Positions 43,219-52,200 of a DNA stretch of 64,000 bases are shown here, piece by piece. This DNA is from Argyresthia goedartella (Eukaryota; Arthropoda; Insecta; Lepidoptera; Argyresthiidae), in NCBI GenBank assembly GCA_949825045.1, contig OX463813.1, forward strand, positions 29,494,001 through 29,558,000, given 5' to 3'. The notes beneath the pieces were generated by a model, which was given only the letters and a program-made list of their open reading frames with translations, was not told where the DNA came from and ran no database searches. How positions within the stretch are numbered: position 1 is the first letter of the stretch; each line of letters opens with the position of its first letter. A program made the position numbers and the translations under genes.

Positions 43219-43770
43219 AATGAGCTATTAATACATTAAATAGCATGTGTATTTATTGTTTGCATAAGAATAGATTTCATATAGTATACCAGGATCATAG
43301 CAAATGAAGATCTTTAGTCTATGCCTACCCCTCTTAGGTGAAAAGGTTCAAGCATATGTATGTATGTATGTATGTATGTATATTATTATGTTATTGAATA
43401 CTTATAAAAGTTTGATTAGTTTCTGAAATTCCTAGAAAATGTATCCGTTTTAAGTTTCATCTTTACTTACGTCAGCAGATCTCCTTTTATATTAACAAAA
43501 CCTAAACAACCCTCCCTTCCCCTCGCTCAGTCTATACTCATCACAAGCAGTTTATTTTATATCAGTGTATATTTAACCTAATCAGTGTGCACATCTAAGT
43601 GTCTTAGAGCTCTGAGGGATTACTTCCAGTCTCAAGGATCTAATAAACTATTCAAGCAACTTTATTATTTACAAGTGAGTACCTATTTTACATGTCTGTT
43701 TAAAAATAATATTATACTTCAAATCATTGCTGCAGTAAGTTTTAAAAAACATGTGAATGTTGTTTCAGAA
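43219..43770. promoter_or_regulatory. Divergent intergenic region with candidate 5' UTR intron
   Basis: The region separates the minus-strand ATPase from the plus-strand cargo gene. A microsatellite (ATGT)n lies at 43355-43382. TTTATTTTATATCAGTGT near 43552 is TATA-like. An intron candidate runs from GTGAGT (43675) to TTTCAG (43768), ending two bases before the cargo ATG. No experiment supports these sites. Confidence 0.4.
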
Positions 43771-44169
43771 ATGTCGGAGAACTCTGTCTTCAACTACTAC
43801 AATGTTAGCCCCCCAGCTGTGGACCCTAGTTTGATTGATGAGTTCGGTGTTGGGGGTGAAGGTCAAGATGTAAACGCTTGGCTAGATAAAGCTGAAAATA
43901 GGAGGATAGCATGGTTGGAATCCAAGAAGAAGGAAAAAACCATTGCCCCTAAAAAAAGGAAACTGAATGATGCTTCCTTTATTAAAAAAGAAAATGCTTC
44001 GGGATCATGTGTTATAAAAATTGAAATCGAGGCACTAGACGAACGAAATAAGAATAGAAATGTTGTTGTGCAATATGTGGTAAAAAATTTATATGAGGAT
44101 GTACTCGAAGAGACTGAGAATTTAATTAGAAAAATTTCAAAAAAAATATGTGATAATAGTGATAATTAA
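43771..44169 (+). CDS. Plus-strand cargo gene of the Polinton, unknown, nuclear-type
   Basis: The 132-residue protein starts MSENSVFNYYNVS two bases after a TTTCAG acceptor. The frame stays open upstream but without a better ATG, so I take 43771. It has an acidic/Gly segment, a basic PKKRKLN tract (candidate nuclear localisation signal) and a C-terminal helix region (VVVQYVVKNLYEDVLEE). No family recognised. It is the only plus-strand gene in the element. AATAAA occurs at 44249. A role in regulating the element or the host is speculation. Confidence 0.6.
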   Translation: MSENSVFNYYNVSPPAVDPSLIDEFGVGGEGQDVNAWLDKAENRRIAWLESKKKEKTIAPKKRKLNDASFIKKENASGSCVIKIEIEALDERNKNRNVVVQYVVKNLYEDVLEETENLIRKISKKICDNSDN

Positions 44170-44370
44170 TATCAATAAGTAGTTTTTGTTATTTATGTTA
44201 GCTATCTCACCTTATTCTAGTATACGATGACTTCATACTATTTTATCTAATAAATATATCCCATGTAAATGTAAATGTGAATAAATTGATATTTAAAAGT
44301 TTGTGTTTAATTTATTTAATGAGATTTTAACTAGGATAGATAAAAACTTCAGTAGATAAAAATTTACAAA

Positions 44371-44473
44371 GTAGAGCTTGTCTCAGCTCAAATGACATGC
44401 CTCTCCACTTTAAACTCCATCTGCTTGTATGAGAAATGAGGTGGTGCGTCATTTGAGATAAGACAAGCTCTAC
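44371..44473. repeat. Long hairpin between convergent genes
   Basis: The left arm GTAGAGCTTGTCTCAGCTCA and following AATGAC pairs with GTCATTTGAGATAAGACAAG plus CTCTAC, with two or three mismatches, around a 50-bp loop. It is either a tiny MITE or a transcription-stop structure. Confidence 0.75.
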
Positions 44474-44636
44474 ATTGTTAAGGAACTGGAGGGTTTCAAT
44501 AAATGATACAAACAATAAGGTTAAACAATATTATTTTATTGGAATAAGCGAGTAAATATCAACAGTACATGGAGCAAATTATATTAACTACAAATACATA
44601 AAACCTCATTTGGTTATTTTTACAAAGTTAAACCGC

Positions 44637-44700
44637 AAAATTTAACAACATTATATCTAAAGTGATGATTCCACTTTAGATATAACATGGTTAAATTTTG
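44637..44700. terminator. Hairpin 40 bp past the PolB stop
   Basis: TTATATCTAAAGTG pairs perfectly with CACTTTAGATATAA around a 7-base loop, and the arms extend to about 28 bases with small gaps (AAATTTAAC). It lies in the space between the ends of the cargo and PolB genes. A terminator role is inference. Confidence 0.45.
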
Positions 44701-44739
44701 TTTATTTTTTTTAATTAATTTACAACAGCAGGTTATTTC

Positions 44740-47700
44740 TTAAAATATAGTGGAATAATGTCCCCAGGGCAATGTTTTAAAACTTCCATTTAATATCTGT
44801 CTTTTATCATCATTTGCATTTAAAACAACCTTATTTACTTTTTGTGTATAGACACAGTGATTTTTAGATCGTATAAAATACATTGAATCTTTAAATTCTA
44901 TGTTTTTAAATAAAGCATCCTTATATTTATTAATATCCAATTTTTTTACAACACATTTTTTCACACCCTTGGCTTTCTTAACTGAACAGTTTTTATTTGT
45001 CTCTATACAATACAACTTGGCTCTTAAGCCCACAAATTCTGAAATAACATCCCCACTCATCTCATCTTTAAAATATCCTGGAATTTGTTTATTTAAACAT
45101 GGCATATTGTACACATTGTCACACTTAAAATTACTAGTATCAAAATATTTAATATGTTTTTTCATGTCTTCATAAATATCCTCTGTATTTATAAGATACA
45201 GAAGGCTATCTGTATCTGTGTAACATAGTTGGATGTTCTTGTCATAAATTTTTTTCATTACTGAGTAATGAAAATTATATAAATGTGTTTTTGCTAGATC
45301 TAATATACTAAAACCTACATAAATTGGTTTATCCAGAATGACTTTTGAGGGCTCCATCTGTATGACTACCAAATCTTTTGAAATAATGGCCAAATTTTTA
45401 AAATTAGGAGCGCTTATATATTTTTCAGCACCAATATATTTGTTTGTTTTATTTGATGAATCAGACCAAATGTTTATCAGTTTCACATCTACCTGCTTTC
45501 TCTTATTCTCTATAGTCTTACCAAAAATTGAGTTATTTTGTTTCTTGAAAAAAATTTTTTCGAATTCAGACTTTGCGTTTTGTCTTAGAGTTGTATTGAG
45601 AGTTATATAAGGTTCTAAAAATGCTCTTTGATCAAATGAAAGAACTCTATGAATTTTAAGTAATTGTAAGCCATGTTCTAAGCATTTTTGTAAATGTACA
45701 TAATGAATCACATACTTATATTTATCAAATAAATTGGATACTAATTTTATATTTTTACCAAGGGGAAATGGAACCTTTAATTGTTCTGCAGCAAACGGTA
45801 GATCTGCATGATTGTCATGAATTTCAGAAGGATAATGTAAATCTACTTCAAGAATGAAACCTGTATCACTATGAGAACTTATCGTCATGACATTAAAATT
45901 GATCAATTCATTTTCTTTTAAAAATCTAAAATTTCCGGTGGGTAATTTTGACATCATCACATATCCATATAAATTAACACAGTCAAAATACATTAAATAA
46001 TTTGAAGATATGTTAGGTTTATAATCGGATAAATATTTATTATTCGCTTTTGCATACCGTCGTGAGCATTGAGCTAAACCCCCTCTGATACCTTTTTCAA
46101 ACATTTGATAGATTTCAACATCTGATATTAAGTCTAACTCAACACCTGTATAAAGCTGCATAGCATCCCAACTTAAAGATGGTGAAGAAACATAGTGACA
46201 AGGGTCTAGATTGTAATGATTAAGACTCATAAATCTAAATTTTTCAAATACGTCAGAAAGTAATAAAACATCACATTTCAAGTAAAAATCTGTATAGTCT
46301 CCAAGAGTTTTCATTCCAAATGTTTCCCAAACATTCATAGCATGATTATAATCATCATTGGTAATAATCTCAGAAGTGAGTTTGTTATAAAATTTGTTTC
46401 TGTCTGGTAATGTGGTCTCATTATATCTATCCCACGAATCTACATAGTCATAGCAAAAGACACCTTTTCTCCGAGCTAAATTAAACATCTTTTCATCTTC
46501 ATAAAATGACTTTAAGTTAATGAAGTCTTCGGTTTCAAGTGTTTTAATGAGATTATCTAAACTTGAATCCAAAAAATTTAAAGAATCAACAAATTTCAGC
46601 TGAGCAGTATGTTGTCTGTCAAGTGGGATAAACTTTGTAAAGGAAATATATTTTTCTTTGTTTTTTGGTAATAGTTTAATGCGACCACATATTTTAGATA
46701 GCTCTACAATAAATAGATGACAATCGTAACCAGAAAGGTTATGGAAAATTATTGGAATGAATGGACAAGTCTTACAATTTAAATTGCATGAATTGTGTGC
46801 AGGTCCTCTAAATTTCCCAGTAAAGTGATCATGATCTAGAACTTTTGTATCTTCGAGAGAAAATGATTTTTTACATATATGACAGTTAGTTGTATTTTCC
46901 ACTCTTAATTTTTCTTCTTCTGTTAAGGGAGTCATTTCTCTTTGTACAGATAATATTTTATGTAAACGAAGCAAATCCTTGCAAATTGACTCACAAAACT
47001 TTTGAGAACAGTTGGAACCCCTGTAGGAAACATAATCATTTAACTCTGGATTAGACTTACAACAAATGAAATAACCGAAACAAGTTGCTTCGTGTACCTG
47101 CACATTCTCTACATGAGTGGATTTATGTTTATCTGAATACTCGCGGAGTAAACTCTCGAAGTCACCATATATCACTATTGGAATCCTTTGTGTTCTTTCA
47201 TAATTTGAAAAACCTGTTTTGCTGCCTTCCTCAGGAAGAACAGTCTGTATCCCTGCACAATTATGACTTGCTAACTTCTCTTCTGTACTAAAGTACATGA
47301 AGCATTCATCACAAAGATGAATTCGTGATTTGTGTTTCGTGAGTTGGTTGTGTAAGAGCTTTCCCATATCTTTAATTAAACAGAAATGATTTTTCGATTT
47401 ACAACTGATAAATAACAAATTCACATGCTCAACACGTCTTCGCAAAGTTTTGTATAGAGGACCTGTTATACTACCATGTTCATCTAATCCATAAATATTG
47501 ACACTCACTCCCGTATTATGTCTTTCAAACCATTTAATACATTTAAAGCTGGGGGGAAATGACATTCCTGAAGTGTTAAAAAAGTTAGAGAAATGAGGGT
47601 AAGATGAAAGTCTATTGGGATTATTATTTGCAGGATATAAATGTGCTACAATGCTCCACAAAAAACAGTACTCATCATTATTTTTTATATTTAGACAAGA

Positions 47701-48243
47701 CTTTGTGTTTTGAATACTTTTCGGAAGTGGTATGTACGATCCTGCTTTCAACGGACTAAATTTCGCAATGTTTATCTCCAAATGACTTACTGACTCTATA
47801 GTCCACCCCGACTCTGCGTGTTCAAACTCTAAGCACTTCATTAGCAAAAGGTTTGATAAATCATGGTATAAAACGGAAATATCAGTACTTTGCAATACCA
47901 TGGTATATTTTGTGTTAAATGATTTCAAAGATTGAGTGTTATCTTTAGGTAGATTATATGTAATAAAAAGTTCTATGTTTACTTTTAACGATCGATGTTT
48001 TCTTAGAAGGGTGCTTATAAGATTACTAACGGTAGAATAGTTATCTGACAAAAAAAAATCAGGTACAAGATATTCTTTTTCAGGATTGACTCTATAACTG
48101 ATTATTCTATTTCTAAACGCTGTTGCTATTATTTTAACATTGCTTAACTCAGTTCGTATCAAACAGTTAGATTTGTGAATGCTACTTTTCTTGTGAGAAG
48201 ATAATCGTGAGACATATGCTTGACATTCTTGACAATAAACCAT
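44740..48243 (-). CDS. Protein-primed family B DNA polymerase (Polinton PolB)
   Basis: The 1,167-residue protein is uninterrupted. The N terminus has a Cys/His motif (YCQECQ...HKSNC). Exonuclease motifs are YGDFESLL (Asp361), FHNLSGYDCHLF and YLKCDVLLLSDV. Between Exo I and Exo II is a Cx2C...DHDHFTGKFRGPAHNSC segment (about 450-485) like an HNH/endonuclease VII zinc module. Polymerase motifs: A, YFDCVNLYGY (about 754); B, KQNNSIFGKT (about 903); C, CYTDTDSLLYL (about 1010); then GLRAKLYC. Protein-primed replication from the terminal repeats is known for the family. All catalytic residues are present. Confidence 0.95.
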   Translation of the reverse strand: MVYCQECQAYVSRLSSHKKSSIHKSNCLIRTELSNVKIIATAFRNRIISYRVNPEKEYLVPDFFLSDNYSTVSNLISTLLRKHRSLKVNIELFITYNLPKDNTQSLKSFNTKYTMVLQSTDISVLYHDLSNLLLMKCLEFEHAESGWTIESVSHLEINIAKFSPLKAGSYIPLPKSIQNTKSCLNIKNNDEYCFLWSIVAHLYPANNNPNRLSSYPHFSNFFNTSGMSFPPSFKCIKWFERHNTGVSVNIYGLDEHGSITGPLYKTLRRRVEHVNLLFISCKSKNHFCLIKDMGKLLHNQLTKHKSRIHLCDECFMYFSTEEKLASHNCAGIQTVLPEEGSKTGFSNYERTQRIPIVIYGDFESLLREYSDKHKSTHVENVQVHEATCFGYFICCKSNPELNDYVSYRGSNCSQKFCESICKDLLRLHKILSVQREMTPLTEEEKLRVENTTNCHICKKSFSLEDTKVLDHDHFTGKFRGPAHNSCNLNCKTCPFIPIIFHNLSGYDCHLFIVELSKICGRIKLLPKNKEKYISFTKFIPLDRQHTAQLKFVDSLNFLDSSLDNLIKTLETEDFINLKSFYEDEKMFNLARRKGVFCYDYVDSWDRYNETTLPDRNKFYNKLTSEIITNDDYNHAMNVWETFGMKTLGDYTDFYLKCDVLLLSDVFEKFRFMSLNHYNLDPCHYVSSPSLSWDAMQLYTGVELDLISDVEIYQMFEKGIRGGLAQCSRRYAKANNKYLSDYKPNISSNYLMYFDCVNLYGYVMMSKLPTGNFRFLKENELINFNVMTISSHSDTGFILEVDLHYPSEIHDNHADLPFAAEQLKVPFPLGKNIKLVSNLFDKYKYVIHYVHLQKCLEHGLQLLKIHRVLSFDQRAFLEPYITLNTTLRQNAKSEFEKIFFKKQNNSIFGKTIENKRKQVDVKLINIWSDSSNKTNKYIGAEKYISAPNFKNLAIISKDLVVIQMEPSKVILDKPIYVGFSILDLAKTHLYNFHYSVMKKIYDKNIQLCYTDTDSLLYLINTEDIYEDMKKHIKYFDTSNFKCDNVYNMPCLNKQIPGYFKDEMSGDVISEFVGLRAKLYCIETNKNCSVKKAKGVKKCVVKKLDINKYKDALFKNIEFKDSMYFIRSKNHCVYTQKVNKVVLNANDDKRQILNGSFKTLPWGHYSTIF

Positions 48244-48477
48244 TTTTATCTGTAGGTAAGAGAATTATCTATTTAATCAAATACTGCTGTTGTAAAAGAT
48301 TAGTAAAATATCAAATTATGTGAACGATGAAAAAATTATAACAATGACTTGTATTGATTACATGAATTTTTATGTTAATAAGTTGCTAAAAATATTAAGA
48401 TTTAAAAAAACAAAGGATAAATGACAGACGGAGGCTGATTCTTACGCTTGCGATATTCGGATATCGACAGCTTTGCA

Positions 48478-49509
48478 TTACATAATATTCAAAGGATAAA
48501 TGACTGGTCTTACTCCCTTGAATTGCTCCTTACTATCAGTAACTACTTTTGAAATCGAATGCCATAGGGGAGCATCTCCATTTACATTCGTTTTCATATG
48601 TATCAAAGCCAATTTACATCTGTCCCGATCTCCTAACTTGCTTCCCTCTAACTCACGGCTGTTGTACACCCGTAGCTCCACATAATATTCGCCTCGACGT
48701 GAAGGATCGGACTGGAATGAACACCCCGAGCCGGTGCGACGTGAAAGAAAGTTCTTGAGCGCTGATGCACGAATCGGCTCTAGCTCATCCTGTAAAGATG
48801 TGAAATAGGCATTCGCTATTATTTAAAAAAAATATATTTTACATTGTCAATGTAATTTCACTAGTAAAATATGCATGTCAATCAATTATTATTAGCAATT
48901 ATTTTAAAACTGTGAGTTAAGTTGGATTAAGATAAGAGGAAATTGTTTTTACGAAACATTTTTGGTATATCTTTAATCAAAAGTTAATCAAAGTAATTAC
49001 AAATAAAATTAGGGGCGGGGCTTGCGGTGCAGAAGTTGTGCGTCTGCCTACCATGCGAGGGATCGCGGATTCGAATCCCGGCTGGATAACTAAATAAAAA
49101 ACAAACATCAGATCTTGAATGTTTACATGTTTGTGCTACAGATAAAAGTAAATAATGATTAAAAAATTAAAATAGACGAGCATAAAATATTATTCAAACA
49201 AGATGCTACATTTAGTTTAAAACATGAGAAATGGTTGTTTAAATAAAATAATATTAAAGCTTACCTCGGAATCTGGGAAGGTAGCAATTCTCTTCCGTTT
49301 CTTGGGCTGAGCACAAGGAATGGGCTCCTCATCCGACTCAGAACCGGCATCAGTTAGTGCTGGTGTTGGGATTGCCGCCGCTTTTTTCGCTTTAGGGGTT
49401 GAAGTTTTTTTCGCCTTCGCAGCAGGTTTTTTCTTCTGAACTTCGCTCCTGATCTCCTCGTCTACGTCAGAATCAAATGGGCTGGACCACCTAAAATATT
49501 AATAGAATG

Positions 49510-49554
<45 letters not shown>

Positions 49555-49742
49555 GGTCTCGGTGGCGCAGCGGTTGTACGTCTGCCTACCATGCTAGAGG
49601 TTTCGGATTCTAATTCCGTTGGGACAAAAAAACCTTCCTAGGTCTTAGAGATTAACATGTTTGTATTATCGCTGTTTCTGGTTCCCATGACACAAGGTAT
49701 CCAAGTGCGGGATCCATAAGTGATAAAAAATCAAACTTACAT
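48478..49742 (-). CDS. Spliced cargo gene of the Polinton, start codon split by an intron
   Basis: Three minus-strand exons are proposed. Exon 1 ends at 49741 with AT before GTAAGT. Exon 2 runs 49490-49265, between a TTTTAG acceptor and a GTAAGC donor. Exon 3 runs 48789-48478, after a TTTACAG acceptor, to a TAA. Joining exon 1 and 2 makes the initiator ATG across the splice site, followed by WSSPFDSDVDEEIRSEV. The product would be about 179 residues. It begins with an acidic start and Lys/Ala-rich AT-hook-like tracts, followed by PKKRKRIATFPDSE, then a folded-looking C-terminal half (RRGEYYVELRVYNSREL, LIHMKTNVNGDAPLWHSISK). Both joins keep frame. No family recognised. Codon use is GC-richer than the rest of the element, which may point to capture from elsewhere. 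Confidence 0.6.
49012..49140 (+). repeat. tRNA-derived SINE in intron 2 of the spliced cargo gene
   Basis: A-box-like GCGGTGCAGAAGTTGTGCGT and B box GGATTCGAATCCCGGC are present, with a short body. Confidence 0.7.
49512..49551 (+). repeat. Homopolymer A run, about 40 bases
   Basis: An almost pure A run directly precedes the SINE head at 49552. Its length may be affected by assembly. Confidence 0.9.
49552..49730 (+). repeat. tRNA-derived SINE in intron 1 of the spliced cargo gene
   Basis: A box TGGCGCAGCGGTTGTACGTC, a decayed B box GGATTCTAATTCCG, and the GTTTCTGGTTCCCATGACA body are shared with the SINE at 18660-18840. Confidence 0.8.
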
Positions 49743-49880
49743 ACTTATGTCTTCAGTTCTTCAGCAGCACTAATTCACAAAACACGAGCTCACTCGAAGA
49801 TATCGACGCAAGTATTAGAAAAGCGGCTTTCATCTAGTTGCATCAATATTTATAAGCTTTGATTTATAAAGGTGCATCAA
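49743..49880 (-). promoter_or_regulatory. Possible promoter and 5' exon of the spliced cargo gene
   Basis: On the minus strand TTTATAAATC and TTATAAATATTG lie about 100-130 bp before the proposed exon 1 donor. Transcription start not determined. Confidence 0.35.
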
Positions 49881-50288
49881 CATCGAACTTTCAATGGAAA
49901 AAATACTGTTAACCGGTGTAATAAAAAAAATTAAAAAAATCTAATGGCATAGGATTTTGAACCTTATACTTAGTATATTTCAAGTACTTATTATCAATTT
50001 TGTTTCCAACTATTAACAATCATTGTATGAACGCTGCCTTAGCTGACTGAATTTGGTCAATGGTTGTACTGGATAAGGACAAGTGTGTAATTAGAAACAT
50101 AATTTTTAAATGGTTATGAGATGTACCTTTAAATACATTGATGGGTTTATTGGCATCATTAAAAATATCGTCCACTCTAAACAAGCAGTGAAAATTTCAA
50201 TGTAAGCAGGGTTTTTAAGAGCATGGTTTTTGAGACAATTGTTTAGGATAACTGAATTATGTTGAGCTCTCAATGCAATGGATTCATA
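49881..50288. other. No gene seen inside the Polinton right arm
   Basis: AT-rich stretch without supported features. Confidence 0.4.
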
Positions 50289-50606
50289 CAGGGTGTTGAT
50301 TTGTAAAGTTACACCCGACTCAGAGCCGATAGTTTACCATCTGAAAATTTTCCTGAAATTACCTAAAAGTGTGGATACACCCCCCCAGTCACCGCGCCCG
50401 AGTGCTAATAGACTCTTCCCCGCGCCCTGAACCTCAATCCGCCCAGTGCAACACTTTTTGGACGACATTTCTATGTTTTTTTAATATTTGTAAAATCAAA
50501 AAAATATTAATTTAATTTTTACTGAAAAAAAAAAATTTATTTTTGCTTTAGTATCATGTATTTAACCACCTCTGAGCTCGGCGTAACTTTACAAATCAAC
50601 ACCCTG
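50289..50606. mobile_element. MITE with TA duplication, nested in the Polinton
   Basis: The 318-bp element starts CAGGGTGTTGATTTGTAAAG and ends with the inverse CTTTACAAATCAACACCCTG, flanked by TA on both sides. TA duplications fit Tc1/mariner-type transposition. No coding capacity. Confidence 0.85.
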
Positions 50607-50701
50607 TATAAAGCGCATAGCGCCTTCCTTATTCGTGATAGCTCCTTATATGCATAAGTTTGTTATGATTATGACATGGAACACTTATAAGGAATATCTC
50701 T

Positions 50702-51028
50702 GTCGTAGGCATATCATCGAATTGGCCATATCACGATATGGCCAAACGTGAAATATCATAAATCGATTAAATCTTTTAGGGCACACACTGCGGTAGCTTA
50801 GGTGAAGACTAGAGGGAGTGAGCGCAGCGAAGCCCTCGAATAGTCTTCGTGTTAGTTTGACATGTATAACACAAAAAAAACATCATGCAGTGCTGAATAA
50901 CAATGCTTTTAAAAAGACATGTTTTCATTAAAACAGGTCATATCATGATATGGCAACCCATTTCATGATATGGTCAAGCCATTTCTGACCATATTGTGAT
51001 ATGGCCAAATCGACGATATGGCTACGAC
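50702..51028. mobile_element. MITE with 42-bp TIRs and 6-bp duplication ATCTCT, nested in the Polinton
   Basis: Ends GTCGTAGGCATATCATCGA and TCGACGATATGGCTACGAC pair as inverted repeats; both flanks carry ATCTCT (50696-50701, 51029-51034). The arms hold several CCATATCxxGATATGG palindromes. The core GTGAAGACTAGAGGGAGTGA is shared with the MITEs at 19451 and 20427, whose arms are different. Confidence 0.85.
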
Positions 51029-51034
51029 ATCTCT

Positions 51035-51612
51035 AAGTAAACAAATGCAGTGTGAATGAAATACGTCACAACCTTGTCATCAGAGTTCCAAGGGTCATCA
51101 TAATATGGATTCAGGTTTAAAACTTTAATTCTCCAGTATAAAATGAATCAAGTCCTACATCGCGCTATCAAAGTTTTTCATTCTTTTAGTATATAAGAAG
51201 TGTAAGATAAACTACAGTTAGACTGGTTCTGTGTGAGATGCTTTAGTTAAATTGGCCCGATTTACTACTGCTCTTATACATGTCCCATTGTCAACCATGC
51301 AAATTTGTCTCTTGAGGTGATTAGGGTTTGGGCAACCCGAAAGCAGCTTTAGACATAACCGCAAGGGAACAAGTACCACATACCAAGTGCCAAGTACCAT
51401 ATGCCACATACCAGACCAACCTAAGTGTTGAGAGAGATGTCGCAACAAGTGCCACGTACCACGTACCACGTATCAAGTAAAGACATCTCTCGAAACGCGA
51501 AGGTTTTGCTGCTATTTTTTATATCTTGAAATGAAAATTATTGATCACTTAGTGGACACAATTTTCATTATTTTATGTCTGTCAAGCAGACTAATTGTTA
51601 ACTGCATAGCGT
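51035..51612. other. No gene seen
   Basis: Contains a patch of irregular ACGTACCACGTACCACGTA-like repeats near 51440-51475. No coding signal up to the right terminal repeat. Confidence 0.4.
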
Positions 51613-51815
51613 ACAATAAGATTTTGTAGCTCAGGTCGTCATCAGTCAATAGAAAAGAGGTGCAGTATGAATTAGACACACTTCAGAATAAACAGGTTGC
51701 CGTTTAAAACCTGCAGGGTAGGATAACATTGTGGGGTTTTGCAGCACAAACCGAGCGGAGCGAGCGAAGCGAGCGGCGCGAATTTGTGATGCAGAACCCC
51801 CAATGTTACCATACT
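51613..51815 (-). repeat. Polinton right terminal inverted repeat
   Basis: 203 bp, inverse of 36490-36701, including the self-complementary outer 100 bp and the GAGCGGAGCGAGCGAAGCGA loop region. The target duplication TATGAC follows at 51816-51821. Confidence 0.92.
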
Positions 51816-52200
51816 TATGACCATAATGTTTAATTTTTCTACATATTATGACATTCAAATTGCGAACGCCGACGCCCGCCTGCTTGCCGCCCCTACTTTG
51901 TCTGTGAAGTTGGTACTGACATTCAAATTTCGAACGCCGACGCCCGCCTGCGTGAATTTGGTACTACAGAACAAGCTAAACAACTGCAGAGCCACAATGC
52001 CGGTCAAACATGCGGTTCCTGAACACATCAAAGAGAGCTTATGATATGTGTGTAGATAAACTAGTGTATGTAACTGTACATAATTAGGCATTAAAATTCT
52101 CGAGTGATATTATTATGAAACTCGCCTTCGGCTCGTTTCATAAACCCACTCTCGAGTATTAATGCCCTCCATTATGTAGCAGTCACATAAGCTACTATTT
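51816..52200 (+). repeat. Interspersed repeat R1, right half split by the Polinton
   Basis: It resumes at TATGACCATAATG, matching 26545 onwards, through GAACGCCGACGCCCGCCTGC to the CTCGAG hairpin. Confidence 0.9.

Larger units (their letters stand above)
36490..51815 (-). mobile_element. Complete-looking Polinton/Maverick, 15.3 kb
   Basis: Ends are AGTAGGGTAACATTGGGGG on the left and its near inverse CCCCCAATGTTACCATACT on the right. They are flanked by identical TATGAC hexamers (36484-36489, 51816-51821). AG...CT ends and a 6-bp duplication are Polinton hallmarks. It encodes protein-primed PolB, packaging ATPase, retroviral-type integrase, adenain-like protease, major and minor capsid proteins, and accessory proteins. 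The backbone frames are uninterrupted. SINE-like and MITE insertions sit in the gene-poor right part (49.0-51.0 kb). The presence of capsid genes means it may be a virus-like element; whether it forms particles cannot be told from sequence. Confidence 0.95.

Noticed and set aside
47085..47291. Plus-strand ORFs inside the PolB and other Polinton genes
   Set aside because: Antisense shadows of long minus-strand coding frames.
49850..51600. Additional Polinton genes in the right arm
   Set aside because: Only MITEs and AT-rich sequence seen; no frame above 85 codons with any motif.
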